This document shows positions 1 to 13,250 of a DNA stretch of 64,000 nucleotides, in pieces. Made by a program: the position numbers and the translations under genes. The notes under the pieces were generated by a model that did no database searches, was not told the origin of the DNA, and worked only from the letters and a program-made list of their open reading frames with translations. Numbering within the stretch: the first letter of the stretch is position 1; every line of letters begins with the position of its first letter. The stretch is from Arenicola marina (Eukaryota > Annelida > Polychaeta > Arenicolidae). Where the stretch lies: assembly GCA_964019135.1 (NCBI GenBank), contig OZ025256.1:15941911-16005910 (forward strand), in the 5' to 3' direction.

Positions 1-199
1 GAGAAGGAAGGGAGAGTGGAGCCATGTCCCCGGAGGTAACCCCCTACTCTTTATGAAGAAAGACATGGGATCTTTATCCTGCGACTACACAGACATGGCC
101 ACAGCGGGGCTCGAACCACCGACCCACTTGCCGTTAGGCTCTCAGGTGACCAGATCACTCCATGCGAGCGCTCTAGCCCACTGAGCTATCGGGGCGGCC
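1..199 (-). mobile_element. tRNA-derived SINE
   Basis: Read on the minus strand, it begins with a tRNA-like head: box A TAGCTCAGTGGGCTAGAGCG and box B GGTTCGAGCCC, followed by the tail with GGCCATGTCTGTGTAG and GATCCCATGTC. The same head-tail combination recurs at 50876 and 60070. The window starts inside the tail, so this copy may be cut. Confidence 0.85.
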
Positions 200-1001
200 C
201 CTTTGGTGAATAGGGCGTGCAGGCCGTGCTTAGTGGACTACACGTATTTACCTTGTTTGGCGGTTTCCAAGGCGCGCTGGAGCGTCAGAACCATCCCCGG
301 GGAAACTTCTGCCAGGACTGGCAAAGACAAACAGAGGTCAAGGTCACTCAATATTTCTGCAGATGTCAAGGTCACTCAGTGTTTTTCGTGTAATACATGT
401 GTGTCTTCATAAAATTTAAAATAGTTTAAATGTGTGCGGCTCCGCTGGTTCAATGTTTACCTTTTTTGCTAAAATGGTAACTTGAGTTAATTGCAGTACT
501 AGATAACCAGACAGTGTGACCATATGTCTTCAAACCATGAGTGACGAGACATTCGCTGACGTATCTAAATGTCTGAACGTTCTAGCTGGGTGCTTAATAA
601 AGTCAAGATGTGATACTTGGTTTGAAGCGCGCTACAAAACCCAAAGCGGCTAAACAAATACTAATACTCTATCGTCAATAATAATAATAGGTACCAATAT
701 TCGTCATCGTCATGATAACCAGGAATACCCCCAGGGTGACAGCCCCGCGGCCCGACATCTTCAGAAGGTGACCCCCTCGATGGAACGGGAAGCTGAAAGA
801 AGGATATTGGACAGATGAGGGGCAAACACAAAAAATGTAGCGTACATTGAATTCGCAGTAACGATTTAATTGAGGATTATGATGGCCCTGTTTTTGTTAA
901 GCACAATTTTAATTATTATTTCCACAGGATCTCGCTACTCGTTACGGATGGAAAATGACGTCATTATTTGCGACCAATAAATTTCACCACTGGTTGTTGA
1001 C
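200..1001. other. Intergenic DNA, nothing recognised
   Basis: AT-rich unique-looking sequence with no open frame that resembles a protein and no repeat structure that I could see. Confidence 0.5.
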
Positions 1002-1150
1002 GTAATCAGTGGATTGTGACGTAATCAGTGGATTATGATGTAAACAGTGGATTATGATGTAATCAGTGGATTATGACGTAAACAGTGGATTATGACGTAA
1101 TCAGTGGATTATGATGTAATCAGTGGATTATGACGTAAACAGTGGATTAC
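1002..1150. repeat. 19-bp tandem repeat, about 8 copies
   Basis: Unit GTAATCAGTGGATTATGAC, alternating at two positions (GTAATC or GTAAAC; GAC or GAT). Each GAC-type junction contains TGACGTAA, a CRE-like half-consensus. Confidence 0.93.
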
Positions 1151-1427
1151 GGTCTCATTGTCGGACCGTAACGAGTGGCGACAGTATTACCTGCGAGTTG
1201 ACCTTCTGGGCGTCATGAATTATAATGGAATCCGCTGATCAGTCCAACGACGCGGGGGGTCGAGCTCAGGAAGAGCGAGACCAGAGGGCGGGCACCACCG
1301 ACCACATCCACCCACGTCAGGTAAAGTTAGATCAGACGGCGATAAATTATTGATTTGAAATAGCCACGATACTATTGTGTTGGGCATGTTGTGATAGCTG
1401 AGCATACATAACGCGGTTGATCGGTTG

Positions 1428-1560
1428 TGGTGGTAATGTGAAAGGAGAGGAAGGGTGATGGGTGGGGATGTGGATTGGGTGTCGCTGGTAGCGTGGGGTT
1501 CATGGGATGGCGGTGGTTGGGGTGGGGGTGGGGGTGACGGGGTGGGGGTGGGTTTGTTGT
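1428..1560. repeat. GGGGTGGGGG-rich low-complexity tract
   Basis: Strand-asymmetric G/T-rich sequence with several GGGGGTGGGGG runs. It yields spurious His/Pro-rich open frames on the minus strand. Confidence 0.75.
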
Positions 1561-1699
1561 ACAATAAGCGGTCACCGAATTTGAAAGACTTCATCAATTT
1601 ATGACGTGAAGGAGCACACCTGCCATTGATTGCGCGGGTGTATGTAATCAGCGGTCTTGTGTTGGCTTTTGGACTCGTCATTTGTATAGCATACGTCCC

Positions 1700-1990
1700 T
1701 AAAATTCTCATACAGCAATATTTTTTTTCAGAAACTTGAAACATATTTTGACTTGAATTGATGTATTTACATTCTTAGCATATAAGCACATATAGAGTGT
1801 ATGCAATAAATAAGCGGACATGTCGTTAAGTTTGTGGCTAAATGAGGACATCTCACGTGGAAAAGTGTAGCATTCTTGTGTACCATATGTCCCTAAAATG
1901 TGCACATTACAGCAGTTTCTTTACCGTTGAAAAAAATCGAAAATCATAATTTACCTGAAAAATTGCTGTATGAGCAGCTTTAAGTATTAC
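1700..1990 (+). mobile_element. Dispersed repeat A, copy 1
   Basis: Shares blocks in the same order with 63395-63640: GTGCAATAAAT-like start, CTCACGTGGAAAAGTG, GCACATTAC.GCAGTTT, and ATTGCTGTATGAG.AGCTT at the end. No coding capacity. Likely a non-autonomous element; class not determined. Confidence 0.6.
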
Positions 1991-2094
1991 ACCCACGGGC
2001 TAGGAGATCTGCCTATTTCAGGGGATTTGAACATGCTCGCCAAGCCGTCCCATTTGTAAGTGGTGGACACCCGCGGTCACCACCCCCCTCCTGG

Positions 2095-2500
2095 CCATGA
2101 ACCCATGGCTAAGGTTGAAGAATCATTTGCATTCTATTGTAAAAACACAACCTCATATGACAAATTGAACTGTTTAAATATAACTTTCATAATTAGTTTC
2201 AATAAGTTAACAGTACTTTGTTATACAAAATAACTGATGTTTGAAATCTGCCAAAGTCTTCCAAAGGAGCCATAATTGCCTACTGGCCCAAAGATGGTCA
2301 ACAACACGCCACCATGTTTATTACAGGAAGTGTGCTGGGTCGTCACATGATCACAGGAGTCTTGATTGGTTTATTGATTACTTCCTAGTCAGGGACCTAG
2401 TGATTTGGTCAGTCACCGCACATGGTGAAGAAGAAAAAGAACTAAGGTTTTTTTCTGTTATAAAGCTTTTCCCACAGCATGGGTTTGTTACAGACCAGAA
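2095..2500 (+). mobile_element. Dispersed repeat B, copy 1
   Basis: Same order of blocks as 21135-21580: GTTGAAGAATCAT, ACACGCCACC, GTGATTTGGTCAGT, TTCCCACAG. Diverged, with no coding capacity. Confidence 0.6.
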
Positions 2501-2554
2501 TGTTACTAAACATATTGCGCCTTGGCTGTATCTAAGCCCAGACACAGCCTAATA

Positions 2555-2660
2555 TTCTGGGCTCCGCCCCCCCCCCCGGTCAAAAGTTTTTAGAGCAGAG
2601 AGCCCCACCCCCCCGGTCGCACCCCGCCCCCCTTTCCAACTTGTAGATCCGCCCCTGGGG
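2555..2660 (-). mobile_element. G-rich element end
   Basis: On the minus strand it reads AGGGGCGGATCTACAAG followed by several long G runs. The same pattern (GGCGGATCCAGG then G tract) is at 19085-19125 and a further copy is near 63240. This resembles the terminal sequence common in non-autonomous DNA transposons of invertebrates. Confidence 0.45.
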
Positions 2661-3516
2661 GTCTATGCCCTACATACACAGGAGGCATAACCAGGAGTGA
2701 AAACATGTATGGCACTATGATGACGGAATCTTACGACAATATTGTTGGCGTAAGTTAATGTCCAAAGAACACGACAATATCGGACAATAATTACCCATTG
2801 TTATTCGATAATGTCGTTTTCGGAGGAGGTTAAATTATGCAAAATCCACGTCCATATGGAAATTACATATAATATTATAGGCAAATAATATCGTGAGAGA
2901 ACCATGGAGTGACGTCACCAGTGGATCTTACATGCCTCTCTGTACCGCATGTGTTGACATCTTTACCTTTCTCCACCAGACCAACAGGGCAATCACAAAT
3001 CACTCATTAGCGGTGTCTGTACTTGGAGTCTGCGATGTATTCTGACTTTGCACTGAATCTCCTGGGTCCAGACTGTGCGACATGTGGTCCAGCCGAACGG
3101 AATAATCCATTCCACAGGTAAAGTTTGATTAAAGAGTTTCTTACCTGTGTGTGGTGCACACTATCCTGTGTACGCGATCGCTGTGAGGTGGCTTGTGGCT
3201 GGTAGATGTTGATGTTTGTGTGTGTGTGTGTGTGTGAGCAGAACTTGAGGCTGTAGTTCTGACAGGAGAGGCCTTGTGTGAAGGCGGCGGGTTGTCGTGC
3301 TTCAGTGCACAGCCAAGTCACGGTCCATGCACTCGCCGTATTTGGCTCGGGGTGCTGGGGAGAAAGTACAGCGGTGGGTGGATGGCTGGTGTGGGGGGGG
3401 ATGTATGTGGGTGGGTGTGGCTGAGGAGGGGACGGGCGGGGAGATGCAAGACGCGTAAAGTGTCGAGTGTGGTGGATATTGTGTCTTTACCTGCTGATTT
3501 GTATGTTATTTAACAA
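2661..3516. other. Intergenic DNA before the 11-bp array
   Basis: Contains a (TG)n run at 3218-3236 and G-rich sequence at 3360-3450. No gene recognised. Confidence 0.5.
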
Positions 3517-6500
3517 CGGGCATTGGACGGGCATTGGACGGGCATTGGGCGGGCATTGGACGGGCATTGGACGGGCATTGGACGGGGACGGGCATTGGAC
3601 GGGCATTGGATGGGGACGGGCATTGGACGGGCATTGGACGGGCATTGGACGGGCATTGGACGGGCATTGGACGGGCATTGAACGGGGACGGGCATTGGAC
3701 GGGCATTGAACGGGCATTGGACGGGCATTGGACGGGCATTGGACGGGCATTGGACGGGCATTGGATGGGCATTGGACGGGCATTGGACGGGGACGGGCAT
3801 TGGACGGCGACGGGCATTGGACGGGCATTGGACGGGCATTGGACGGGCATTGGACGGGCATTGGACGGGCATTGGACGGGCATTGAACGGGGACGGGCAT
3901 TGGACGGGCATTGGACGGGCATTGGACGGGCATTGGACGGGCATTGGACGGGCATTGGACGGGCATTGGACGGGCATTGGACGGGCATTGGACGGGCATT
4001 GGACGGGCATTGGACGGGCATTGGACGGGCATTGGGCGGGCATTGGACGGGCATTGGGCGGGCATTGGACGGGCATTGGACGGGCATTGGACGGGCATTG
4101 GACGGGCATTGGACGAGCATTGGACGGGCATTGGACGGGCATTGGACGGGCATTGGACGGGGACGGGCATTGGACGGGCATTGGACGGGCATTGGACGGG
4201 CATTGGACGGGCATTGGACGGGCATTGGACGGGCATTGGACGGGCATTGGACGGGCATTGGACGGGCATTGGACGGGCATTGGACGGGCATTGGACGGGC
4301 ATTGGACGGGCATTGGACGGGCATTGGGCGGGCATTGGACGGGCATTGGACGGGCATTGGACGGGCATTGGACGGGCATTGGACGGGCATTGGAGGGGCA
4401 TTGGACGGGCATTGGACGGGCATTGGACGGGGACGGGCATTGGACGGGCATTGGACGGGCATTGGACGGGCATTGGACGGGCATTGGACGGGCATTGGAC
4501 GAGCATTGGACGGGCAGTGGACGGGCATGGGACGGGCATTGGACGGGCATTGGACGGGCATTGGACGGGCATTGGACGGGGACGGGCATTGGACGGGCAT
4601 TGAACGGGCATTGGACGGGCATTGGACGGGCATTGGACGGGCATTGGACGGGCATTGGACGGGCATTGGACGGGCATTGGACGGGCATTGGACGGGCATT
4701 GGACGGGCATTGGACGGGCATTGGGCGGGCATTGGACGGGCATTGGACGGGCATTGGGCGGGCATTGGGCGGGCATTGGACGGGCATTGGACGGGCATTG
4801 GACGGGCATTGGACGGGCATTGGACGGGCATTGGACGAGCATTGGACGGGCATTGGACGGGCATTGGACGGGCATTGAACGGGCATTGGACGGGCATTGG
4901 ACGGGGACGGGCATTGGACGGGCATTGGACGGGCATTGGACGGGCATTGGACGGGCATTGGACGGGCATTGGACGGGCATTGGACGGGCATTGGACGGGC
5001 ATTGGACGGGCATTGGACGGGCATTGGACGGGCATTGGACGGGCATTGGACGAGCATTGGACGGGCATTGGACGGGCATTGGACGGGGACGGGCATTGGA
5101 CGGGCATTGGACGGGCATTGGACGGGGACGGGCATTGGACGGGCATTGAACGGGCATTGGACGGGCATTGGACGGGCATTGGACGGGCATTGGACGGGCA
5201 TTGGACGGGGACGGGCATTGGACGGGCATTGGACGGGCATTGGACGGGCATTGGACGGGGACGGGCATTGGACGGGCATTGGACGGGCATTGGACGGGCA
5301 TTGGACGGGCATTGGACGGGCATTGGACGGGCATTGAACGGGGACGGGCATTGGACGGGCATTGAACGGGCATTGGACGGGCATTGGACGGGCACTGGAC
5401 GGGCATTGGACGGGCATTGGACAGGCATTGGACGGGCATTGGACGGGCATTGGACGGGCATTGGACGGGCATTGGACGGGCATTGGACGGGCATTGGACG
5501 GGCATTGGGCGGGCATTGGACGGGCATTGGACGGGCATTGGACGGGCATTGGACGGGCATTGGACGGGCATTGGACGGGCATTGGACGGGCATTGGACGG
5601 GCATTGGACGGGCATTGGACGGGCATTGGACGGGCATTGGACGGGCATTGGACGGGCATTGGACGGGCATTGGACGGGCATTGGACGGGCATTGGGCGGG
5701 CATTGGGCGGGCATTGGGCGGGCATTGGACGGGCATTGGACGGGCATTGGCCGGGCATTGGACGGGCATTGGACGAGCATTGGACGGGCATTGGACGGGC
5801 ATTGGACGGGCATTGGACGGGCATTAAACGGGCATTGGACGGGCATTGGACGGGGACGGGCATTGGACGGGCATTGGACGGGCATTGGACGGGCATTGGA
5901 CGGGCATTGGACGGGCATTGGACGGGCATTGGACGGGCATTGGACGGGCATTGGACGGGCATTGGACGGGCATTGGACGGGCATTGGACGGGCATTGGAC
6001 GGGCATTGGACGGGCATTGGACGGGCATTGGACGGGCATTGGACGGGCATTGGGCGGGCATTGGACGGGCATTGGACGGGCATTGGACGGGCATTGGACG
6101 GGCATTGGACGGGCATTGGACGGGCATTGGACGGGCATTGGACGGGCATTGGACGGGCATTGGACGGGCATTGGACGGGCATTGAACGGGCATTGGACGG
6201 GCATTGGACGGGGACGGGCATTGGACGGGCATTGGACGGGCATTGGACGGGCATTGGACGGGCATTGGACGAGCATTGGACGGGCATTGGACGGGCATTG
6301 GACGGGCATTGGACGGGCATTGGACGGGGACGGGCATTGGACGGGCATTGGACGGGCATTGGACGGGCATTGGACGGGCATTGGACGGGCATTGGACGAG
6401 CATTGGACGGGGACGGGCATTGGACGGGCATTAGACGGGCATTGGACGGGGACGGGCATTGGACGGGCATTGAACGGGCATTGGACGGGCATTGGACGGG

Positions 6501-9500
6501 CATTGGACGGGCATTGGACGGGCATTGGACGGGCATTGGACGGGCATTGGACGGGCATTGGACGAGCATTGGACGGGCATTGGACGGGCATTGGACGGGC
6601 ATTGGACGGGCATTGAACGGGCATTGGACGGGCATTGGACGGGGACGGGCATTGGACGGGCATTGGACGGGCATTGGACGGGCATTGGACGGGCATTGGA
6701 CGGGCATTGGACGGGCATTGGACGGGCATTGGACGGGCATTGGACGAGCATTGGACGGGCATTGGACGGGCATTGGACGGGGACGGGCATTGGACGGGCA
6801 TTAGACGGGCATTGGACGGGGACGGGCATTGGACGGGCATTGAACGGGCATTGGACGGGCATTGGACGGGCATTGGACGGGCATTGGACGGGCATTGGAC
6901 GGGCATTGGACGAGCATTGGACGGGCATTGGACGGGCATTGGACGGGCATTGGACGGGCATTGGACGGGCATTGGACGGGCATTGAACGGGCATTGGACG
7001 GGCATTGGACGGGGACGGGCATTGGACGGGCATTGGACGGGCATTGGACGGGCATTGGACGGGCATTGGACGAGCATTGGACGGGCATTGGACGGGCATT
7101 GGACGGGCATTGGACGGGCATTGGACGGGGACGGGCATTGGACGGGCATTGGACGGGCATTGGACGGGCATTGGACGGGCATTGGACGGGCATTGGACGA
7201 GCATTGGACGAGCATTGGACGGGCATTGGACGGGCATTGGACGGGCATTGGACGGGCATTGGACGGGCATTGGACGGGCATTGGACGGGCATTGGGCGGG
7301 CATTGGACGGGCATTGGGCGGGCATTGGACGGGCATTGGACGGGCATTGGACGGGCATTGGACGGGCATTGGACGGGCATTGGACGAGCATTGGACGGGC
7401 ATTGGACGGGCATTGGACGGGCATTGGACGGGCATTGAACGGGCATTGGACGGGCATTGGACGGGGACGGGCATTGGACGGGCATTGGACGGGCATTGGA
7501 CGGGCATTGGACGGGCATTGGACGGGCATTGGACGGGCATTGGACGGGCATTGGACGAGCATTGGACGGGCATTGGACGGGCATTGGACGGGGACGGGCA
7601 TTGGACGGGCATTAGACGGGCATTGGACGGGGACGGGCATTGGACGGGCATTGAACGGGCATTGGACGGGCATTGGACGGGCATTGGACGGGAGTTGGAC
7701 GGGCATTGGACGGGCATTGGACGGGCATTGGACGGGCATTGGACGAGCATTGGACGGGCATTGGACGGGCATTGGACGGGCATTGGACGCGCATTGAACG
7801 GGCATTGGACGGGCATTGGACGGGGACGGGCATTGGACGGGCATTGGACGGGCATTGGACGGGCATTGGACGGGCATTGGACGGGCATTGGACGGGCATT
7901 GGACGGGGACGGGCATTGGACGGGCATTGGACGGGCATTGGACGGGGACGGGCATTGGACGGGCATTGAACGGGCATTGGACGGGCATTGGACGGGCATT
8001 GGACGGGCATTGGACGGGCATTGGACGAGCATTGGACGGGCATTGGACGGGCATTGGACGGGCATTGGACGGGCATTGGACGGGCATTGGACGGGGACGG
8101 GCATTGGACGGGCATTGGACGGGCATTGGACGGGCATTGGACGGGCATTGGACGGGCATTGGACGAGCATTGGACGGGCATTGGACGGGCATTGGACGGG
8201 GACGGGCATTGGACGGGCATTGGACGGGCATTGGACGGGGACGGGCATTGGACGGGCATTGAACGGGCATTGGACGGGCATTGGACGGGCATTGGACGGG
8301 CATTGGACGGGCATTGGACGAGCATTGGACGGGCATTGGACGGGCATTGGACGGGCATTGGACGGGCATTGGACGGGCATTGGACGGGGACGGGCATTGG
8401 ACGGGCATTGGACGGGCATTGGACGGGCATTGGACGGGCATTGGACGGGCATTGGACGAGCATTGGACGGGCATTGGACGGGCATTGGACGAGCATTGGA
8501 CGGGCATTGGACGGGCATTGGACGGGCATTGGACGGGCATTGGACGGGCATTGGACGAGCATTGGACGGGCATTGGACGGGCATTGGACGGGCATTGGAC
8601 GGGCATTGAACGGGGACGGGCATTGGACGGGCATTGAACGGGCATTGGACGGGCATTGGACGGGCATTGGACGGGCATTGGACGGGCATTGGACGGGCAT
8701 TGAACGGGCATTGGACGAGCATTGGACGGGCATTGGACGGGCATTGGACGGGGACGGGCATTGGACGGGCATTGGACGGGCATTGGACGAGCATTGGACG
8801 GGCATTGGACGGGCATTGGACGGGCATTGGACGGGGACGGGCATTGGACGGGCATTGGACGGGCATTGGACGGGGACGGGCATTGGACGGGCATTGAACG
8901 GGCATTGGACGGGCATTGGACGGGCATTGGACGGGCATTGGACGGGCATTGGACGAGCATTGGACGGGCAATGGACGGGCATTGGACGGGCATTGGACGG
9001 GCATTGGACGGGCATTGGACGGGGACGGGCATTGGACGGGCATTGGACGGGCATTGGAAGGGCATTGGACGGGCATTGGACGGGCATTGGACGAGCATTG
9101 GACGGGCATTGGACGGGCATTGGACGAGCATTGGACGGGCATTGGACGGGCATTGGACGGGCATTGGACGGGCATTGGACGGGCATTGGACGGGCATTGA
9201 ACGAGGACGGGCATTGGACGGGCATTGGACGGGCATTGGACGGGCATTGGACGGGCATTGGACGAGCATTGGACGGGCATTGGACGGGCATTGGACGGGC
9301 ATTGGACGGGCATTGGACGGGCATTGGACGGGCATTGGACGAGCATTGGACGAGCATTGGACGGGCATTGGACGGGCATTGGACGGGCATTGGACGGGCA
9401 TTCGACGGGCATTGAACGGGGACGGGCATTGGACGGGCATTGAACGGGCATTGGACGGGCATTGGACGGGCATTGGACGGGCATTGGACGGGCATTGGAC

Positions 9501-10014
9501 GGGCATTGAACGGGGACGGGCATTGGATGGGGACGGGCATTGGACGAGCATTGGACGGGCATTGGACGGGCATTGGACGGGCATTGGACGGGCATTGGAC
9601 GGGGACAGGCATTGGACCGGGACCGGCATTGGACGGGCATTGCACGGGCGTTGGATGGGGACGGGCATTGAATGGGGACGGGCATTGGACGGGCATTGGA
9701 CGGGCGTTGGATGGGGACGGGCATTGGACGGGCGTTGGATGGGGACGGGCATTGAATGGGGACGGGCATTGGACGGGCATTGGACGGGCATTAGACGGGT
9801 ATTGGATGGGGACGGGCATTGGACGGGCATTGAACGGGCATTGGACGGGCATTGGACGGGCATTGGATGGGGACGGGCATTGAACGGGCATTGGGCGGGC
9901 ATTGGATGGGGACGGGCATTGGACGGGCATTGGACGGGCATTGGATGGGGACGGGAATTGGATGGGGACGGGCATTGGACGGGCATTGGACGGGCATTGG
10001 ACGGGTATTGGACG
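3517..10014. repeat. 6.5-kb minisatellite, 11-bp unit GGGCATTGGAC
   Basis: More than 500 copies of GGGCATTGGAC. A 17-base variant inserts GGGGAC (as in ACGGGGACGGGCATTGGAC) at intervals. Point variants (GAGCATT, TTGAAC, TTAGAC, TTGGGC, TTGGATGGGGAC) form a higher-order pattern: the segment starting TTAGAC at 6431 recurs at 6801. The right end, after about 9600, is richer in the 17-base GGATGGGGAC form. Because 11 is not a multiple of 3 and the unit has no stop in any register, long open frames arise on both strands. These are not treated as genes. Confidence 0.97.
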
Positions 10015-11189
10015 GTGTGACTCATTGTTTCTTTGTGGGCTGGACCCGGGGCGGGCGGGGGGGGGGGGCGTGGGGGGGTACAAAGGTGTGGACGCTGCGT
10101 AAAAATTTGATTTTTTACGAGTCGGCTGACATTTTGGCTCGATTTCTTTGGGAAATAAAGCCTTCAATGGAGACACCAATAGTTACTTCGACATTTATGG
10201 AGGCTTCCCCCCGCTACCCCGTTATACTCGTTTGCAAAAGATTAAATCATCAACAAATTATAAAAAGGTCAGTTGGCGAGACTTGATGTTTTACGTCACT
10301 TTTGGGCGCACAAAGAACCAACGCGGCCCCGAAGCCGTCGATTGTTGTTTGCTGTATTCTAGATTAAAGAGAAAATGTCAGCTCAGTGACGCATCTGCAT
10401 TTTATATTTATAGGTAACATCCTATTGACCACTATGTTAAAGCCAATTTGATAAAAATATTGGCCAGAACTGTGTTTTTATTACATTTAAAAGTAGAGCT
10501 ATAAGCAATATTCAAGTAGAGAGAAAAGAAACAAAATTCTGTCCATGAACCTTTATGACCAGTCACCTGCTCTCGACTTTAAGGTGGACATTAATTCATC
10601 CGCATGCCGACTGGAAATATACCTGTGAAAGAGTTTTTATTTTATATTTTTCAGATCTTGGATTTGTGTGAGGCCTGAATGTTGACATTCAATGATTTAT
10701 TTGAAAGCGAGGATGGGTAAGAACGGCGCCATGGCTCCAAGTCGATCTCCCGACAGAGGGCGCTCCGCTTACGCTATAGTGATGTGACAAATAGGCTCTC
10801 TCTGCTGGCAGAGTGGCTCCAAATGGTACGTATCTCCAGCGCCTTTCTTGATCGCTAGATGGCGCCTCTAGGCCTACCTTCGACCCTTTGCATTGCCTCC
10901 ATATGAACTACAGAAATTAGTACAAGCGCCCTAATTAAACCAACCGAACCAAGCAACCTTTTCAGGCGGCCCGACCGGAGAGTACCTATAACAACGCGTG
11001 TGGACACAATTGATGGCGCTCTTAAAGTGCCAAGATGAGATACTCAGTCTGAAGGGACAAGCTTGGTGTCCCCTCCGACAAAAACAACAGGCGTCGGACC
11101 TGTCACCTTTTATCGATCCTCTCACGGCCAGATTTTATCGCGTTTTAGCCACCCCAAAACCGAGCAAATGTGTTTCTATGGACCGGGTT
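10015..11189. other. Intergenic DNA, G run and unassigned sequence
   Basis: A G-rich stretch at 10048-10080 borders the array. The rest is unique-looking, with no gene recognised. Around 10740-10880 there are several GGCGCC / TGGCGCC motifs without a clear element structure. Confidence 0.45.
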
Positions 11190-11285
11190 GCACTAACTGG
11201 TGAGCTGGTTGCGAGGGTGCGGTCGGTCAGCGACGTAAATGATGCTAATAAAAGAGGTACGCAGGGGTCGAATCCTGCCATGAAT
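11190..11285 (+). mobile_element. tRNA-like SINE fragment
   Basis: TGGTGAGCTGG resembles box A and GGGTCGAATCCTGCC box B, about 60 bases apart. It does not fold as an intact tRNA by eye. Different family from the SINE at 1-199. Confidence 0.35.
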
Positions 11286-11426
11286 AGCTAGCTGCAGACA
11301 CCGGTGTTTTAGATGAGTCTTTCTGAGATAAACGGGGCCAACGCGTCAGTTGAGTTTCGTCGCAAGCTTTGACAACGAAATATTGCGGCCGTGTTAACCC
11401 GTTTAAAACTCGTGTCGGTTTAGTTG

Positions 11427-11555
11427 TGACGTCACCAATGATGTAAATATTGCCGTTTCAATCCCTTTGGGACCCTTGTTGGCTTATTGATGACGTCACG
11501 TAATGATATAAATGTTGCCGTTTTAACCCCTTGGAACGGTTTAACCGTGACGTCA
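11427..11555. promoter_or_regulatory. Three CRE palindromes in a partly duplicated block
   Basis: TGACGTCA occurs at 11427-11434, 11491-11498 and 11548-11555. The stretch between sites repeats imperfectly (AATGATGTAAATATTGCCG and AATGATATAAATGTTGCCG). TGACGTCA is the full consensus site for CREB/ATF bZIP factors. No gene start is recognised beside it. Confidence 0.45.
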
Positions 11556-12689
11556 CTTTAGCCAGCGTTGACAACTGACAGCGGCTACAGCAGCTACCGT
11601 CTTTATCTGTCCATTAAAGGGAGCCGCTGGCGTGGCTATAGCGATTCATAGAATACTCAAGTGCCTATCCGCCAAATTACAAAATTGTCCGTCCTGTCTG
11701 TAGCTCACAATGAAATTTAGAAGTGACCGCAGGCGACGATTTCGCTGCTTAATCAGGCAGCGGCCGTTGTTAGAGGGGTGCCGCGATTGGCCAATCAGGA
11801 GGCGATACTCTAATGATATTGAAACCGGAAGTGACGCATACAGTGACAGCAAAACAAGAGTGCGTGATAATCACAAAGATAAATAGCTGCGATTTATTTA
11901 ACTCCAATCATGGGTTTAATCGTTGCAAGACATACGGGTTTACACAGTCTTTCAATCGGATATTGGCACTGAAGAAGCTGCCGACAACATCGGCGTTGTG
12001 ATTTGTAAAATGTAATTTCGTTGCCACTTTTTCGGCAACGAAACGACAAATTAATATGTATATCAGTGGAAACTTGTGTGCGCGTTCACAAAATTAGAAT
12101 TGTCAGGGAATCTACTTATGAGAATTCTTCAACATCATGATGCAATCAATTAGATAAGGAATGGCCCCATGAGCTCGAACACCAATTACGAGGAAATTGC
12201 ATGAATGTGTCTTCTTTCAATTTGTTTTTTTATTCCTCTATAACGCACTTTCACAACTCAATATACAGCTGTTGGCTGTAACAATTCAAGTACAAAAAAG
12301 GACTACATATAGTTAGGTATATACGTATGTGCCGCCCAAATGACCCTCTTTTTCGCCTTTTTTCTCTCAATCCCTGTAGCAGAAATTAACAATTTCTCTC
12401 GAGATGCTGATCTGAAACCTTTTGTTTTCCCTAAAACCATGGCCAGCAACTCTACGAGTCAAAATTGGGCACCCTGTCAACCATGACGATGGACCCGTGA
12501 CTCCACTCCCCCCCGCTCCCTTCTAATGCAACACGGCTTCACTGACCATGCGATGTGTCATCAATGACCTATATAAACAATGCCTAATCCATCATCGTGA
12601 AACCCCTTCAAACCGGTCCCCGATTAAATCATCAGTTGGTGTAAGTTCGGTGTTAACTTCATCTTCTTCGTCCGACTCGCTAGAAGTTA
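11556..12689. other. Intergenic DNA, nothing recognised
   Basis: No repeats or coding features that I can support. Confidence 0.4.
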
Positions 12690-13250
12690 TTATAGCTTAC
12701 GGTGGTAGTAGTCGTCTAAACCTACTGGTCGCTTCATCGCCGGTGAAGTCATCATCAGTGCACTGAGGCGAGTGCTCATGGCAAGTTGGGTGGTCGTGCA
12801 AAAGTGCTTGGAACTTGGCAAAATATACTTGAAGAAAACAACATGCTGGTCGCCTCGGTGAATCTGTGCTTCCACATTTTAAAGCAATAATACAACACCT
12901 CTGACCACTTAATTTCATTGTTCGTTTTACTGCAAGGACCACCAATATGTCGTATACATTATTACAAAAGTGTGTTGATGTATATATATCTTTTGAAAAC
13001 GTCCGCGGCACATTTAGTAACTCATTTCCCTCATTTATACATTGGTCTCGCCATTCCTCCGTTATGGCGTGTATTATTCCGTAAAAGTTAATGTTAATGT
13101 TATATTTCGTCCGTAAATTCTTTCCAGCCCAAAAGCGACCCTTCATTGTTCACAAGGTCGTTCATGTAACATATATATCTTTCTTTATAAAATGTTTTTT
13201 TCTCATTATTTTTCATGAAGTAAATATTTCAAAGCGGTCGTTCTAAGACA
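12690..13250 (-). pseudogene. Decayed LINE ORF2 C-terminal fragment
   Basis: Minus-strand pieces YMNDLVNNEGSLLGWKEFTD (about 13102-13165) and, after a frameshift, KYNININFYGIIHAITEEWR (about 13050-13110) resemble the segment that follows the reverse transcriptase domain in many animal LINEs (DL...G.FLS..EF..KYN...NFL.Y.GII.AIP..W). Frameshifted and without a full ORF, so dead. Confidence 0.55.

Noticed and set aside
1220-1744. 174-codon minus-strand frame with Pro/His-rich stretch
   Set aside because: Driven by the G/T-rich low-complexity tract; no domain recognised.
3517-10014. CRISPR-like regular repeats
   Set aside because: Direct tandem units without unique spacers, in an animal genome.
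3487-10179. Very long open frames (up to 1112 codons) with Pro/Cys/Asn/Ala or Gly/His/Trp/Thr repeats
   Set aside because: They are translations of the 11-bp array in every register on both strands. No start context, no splice logic and no non-repeat domain.
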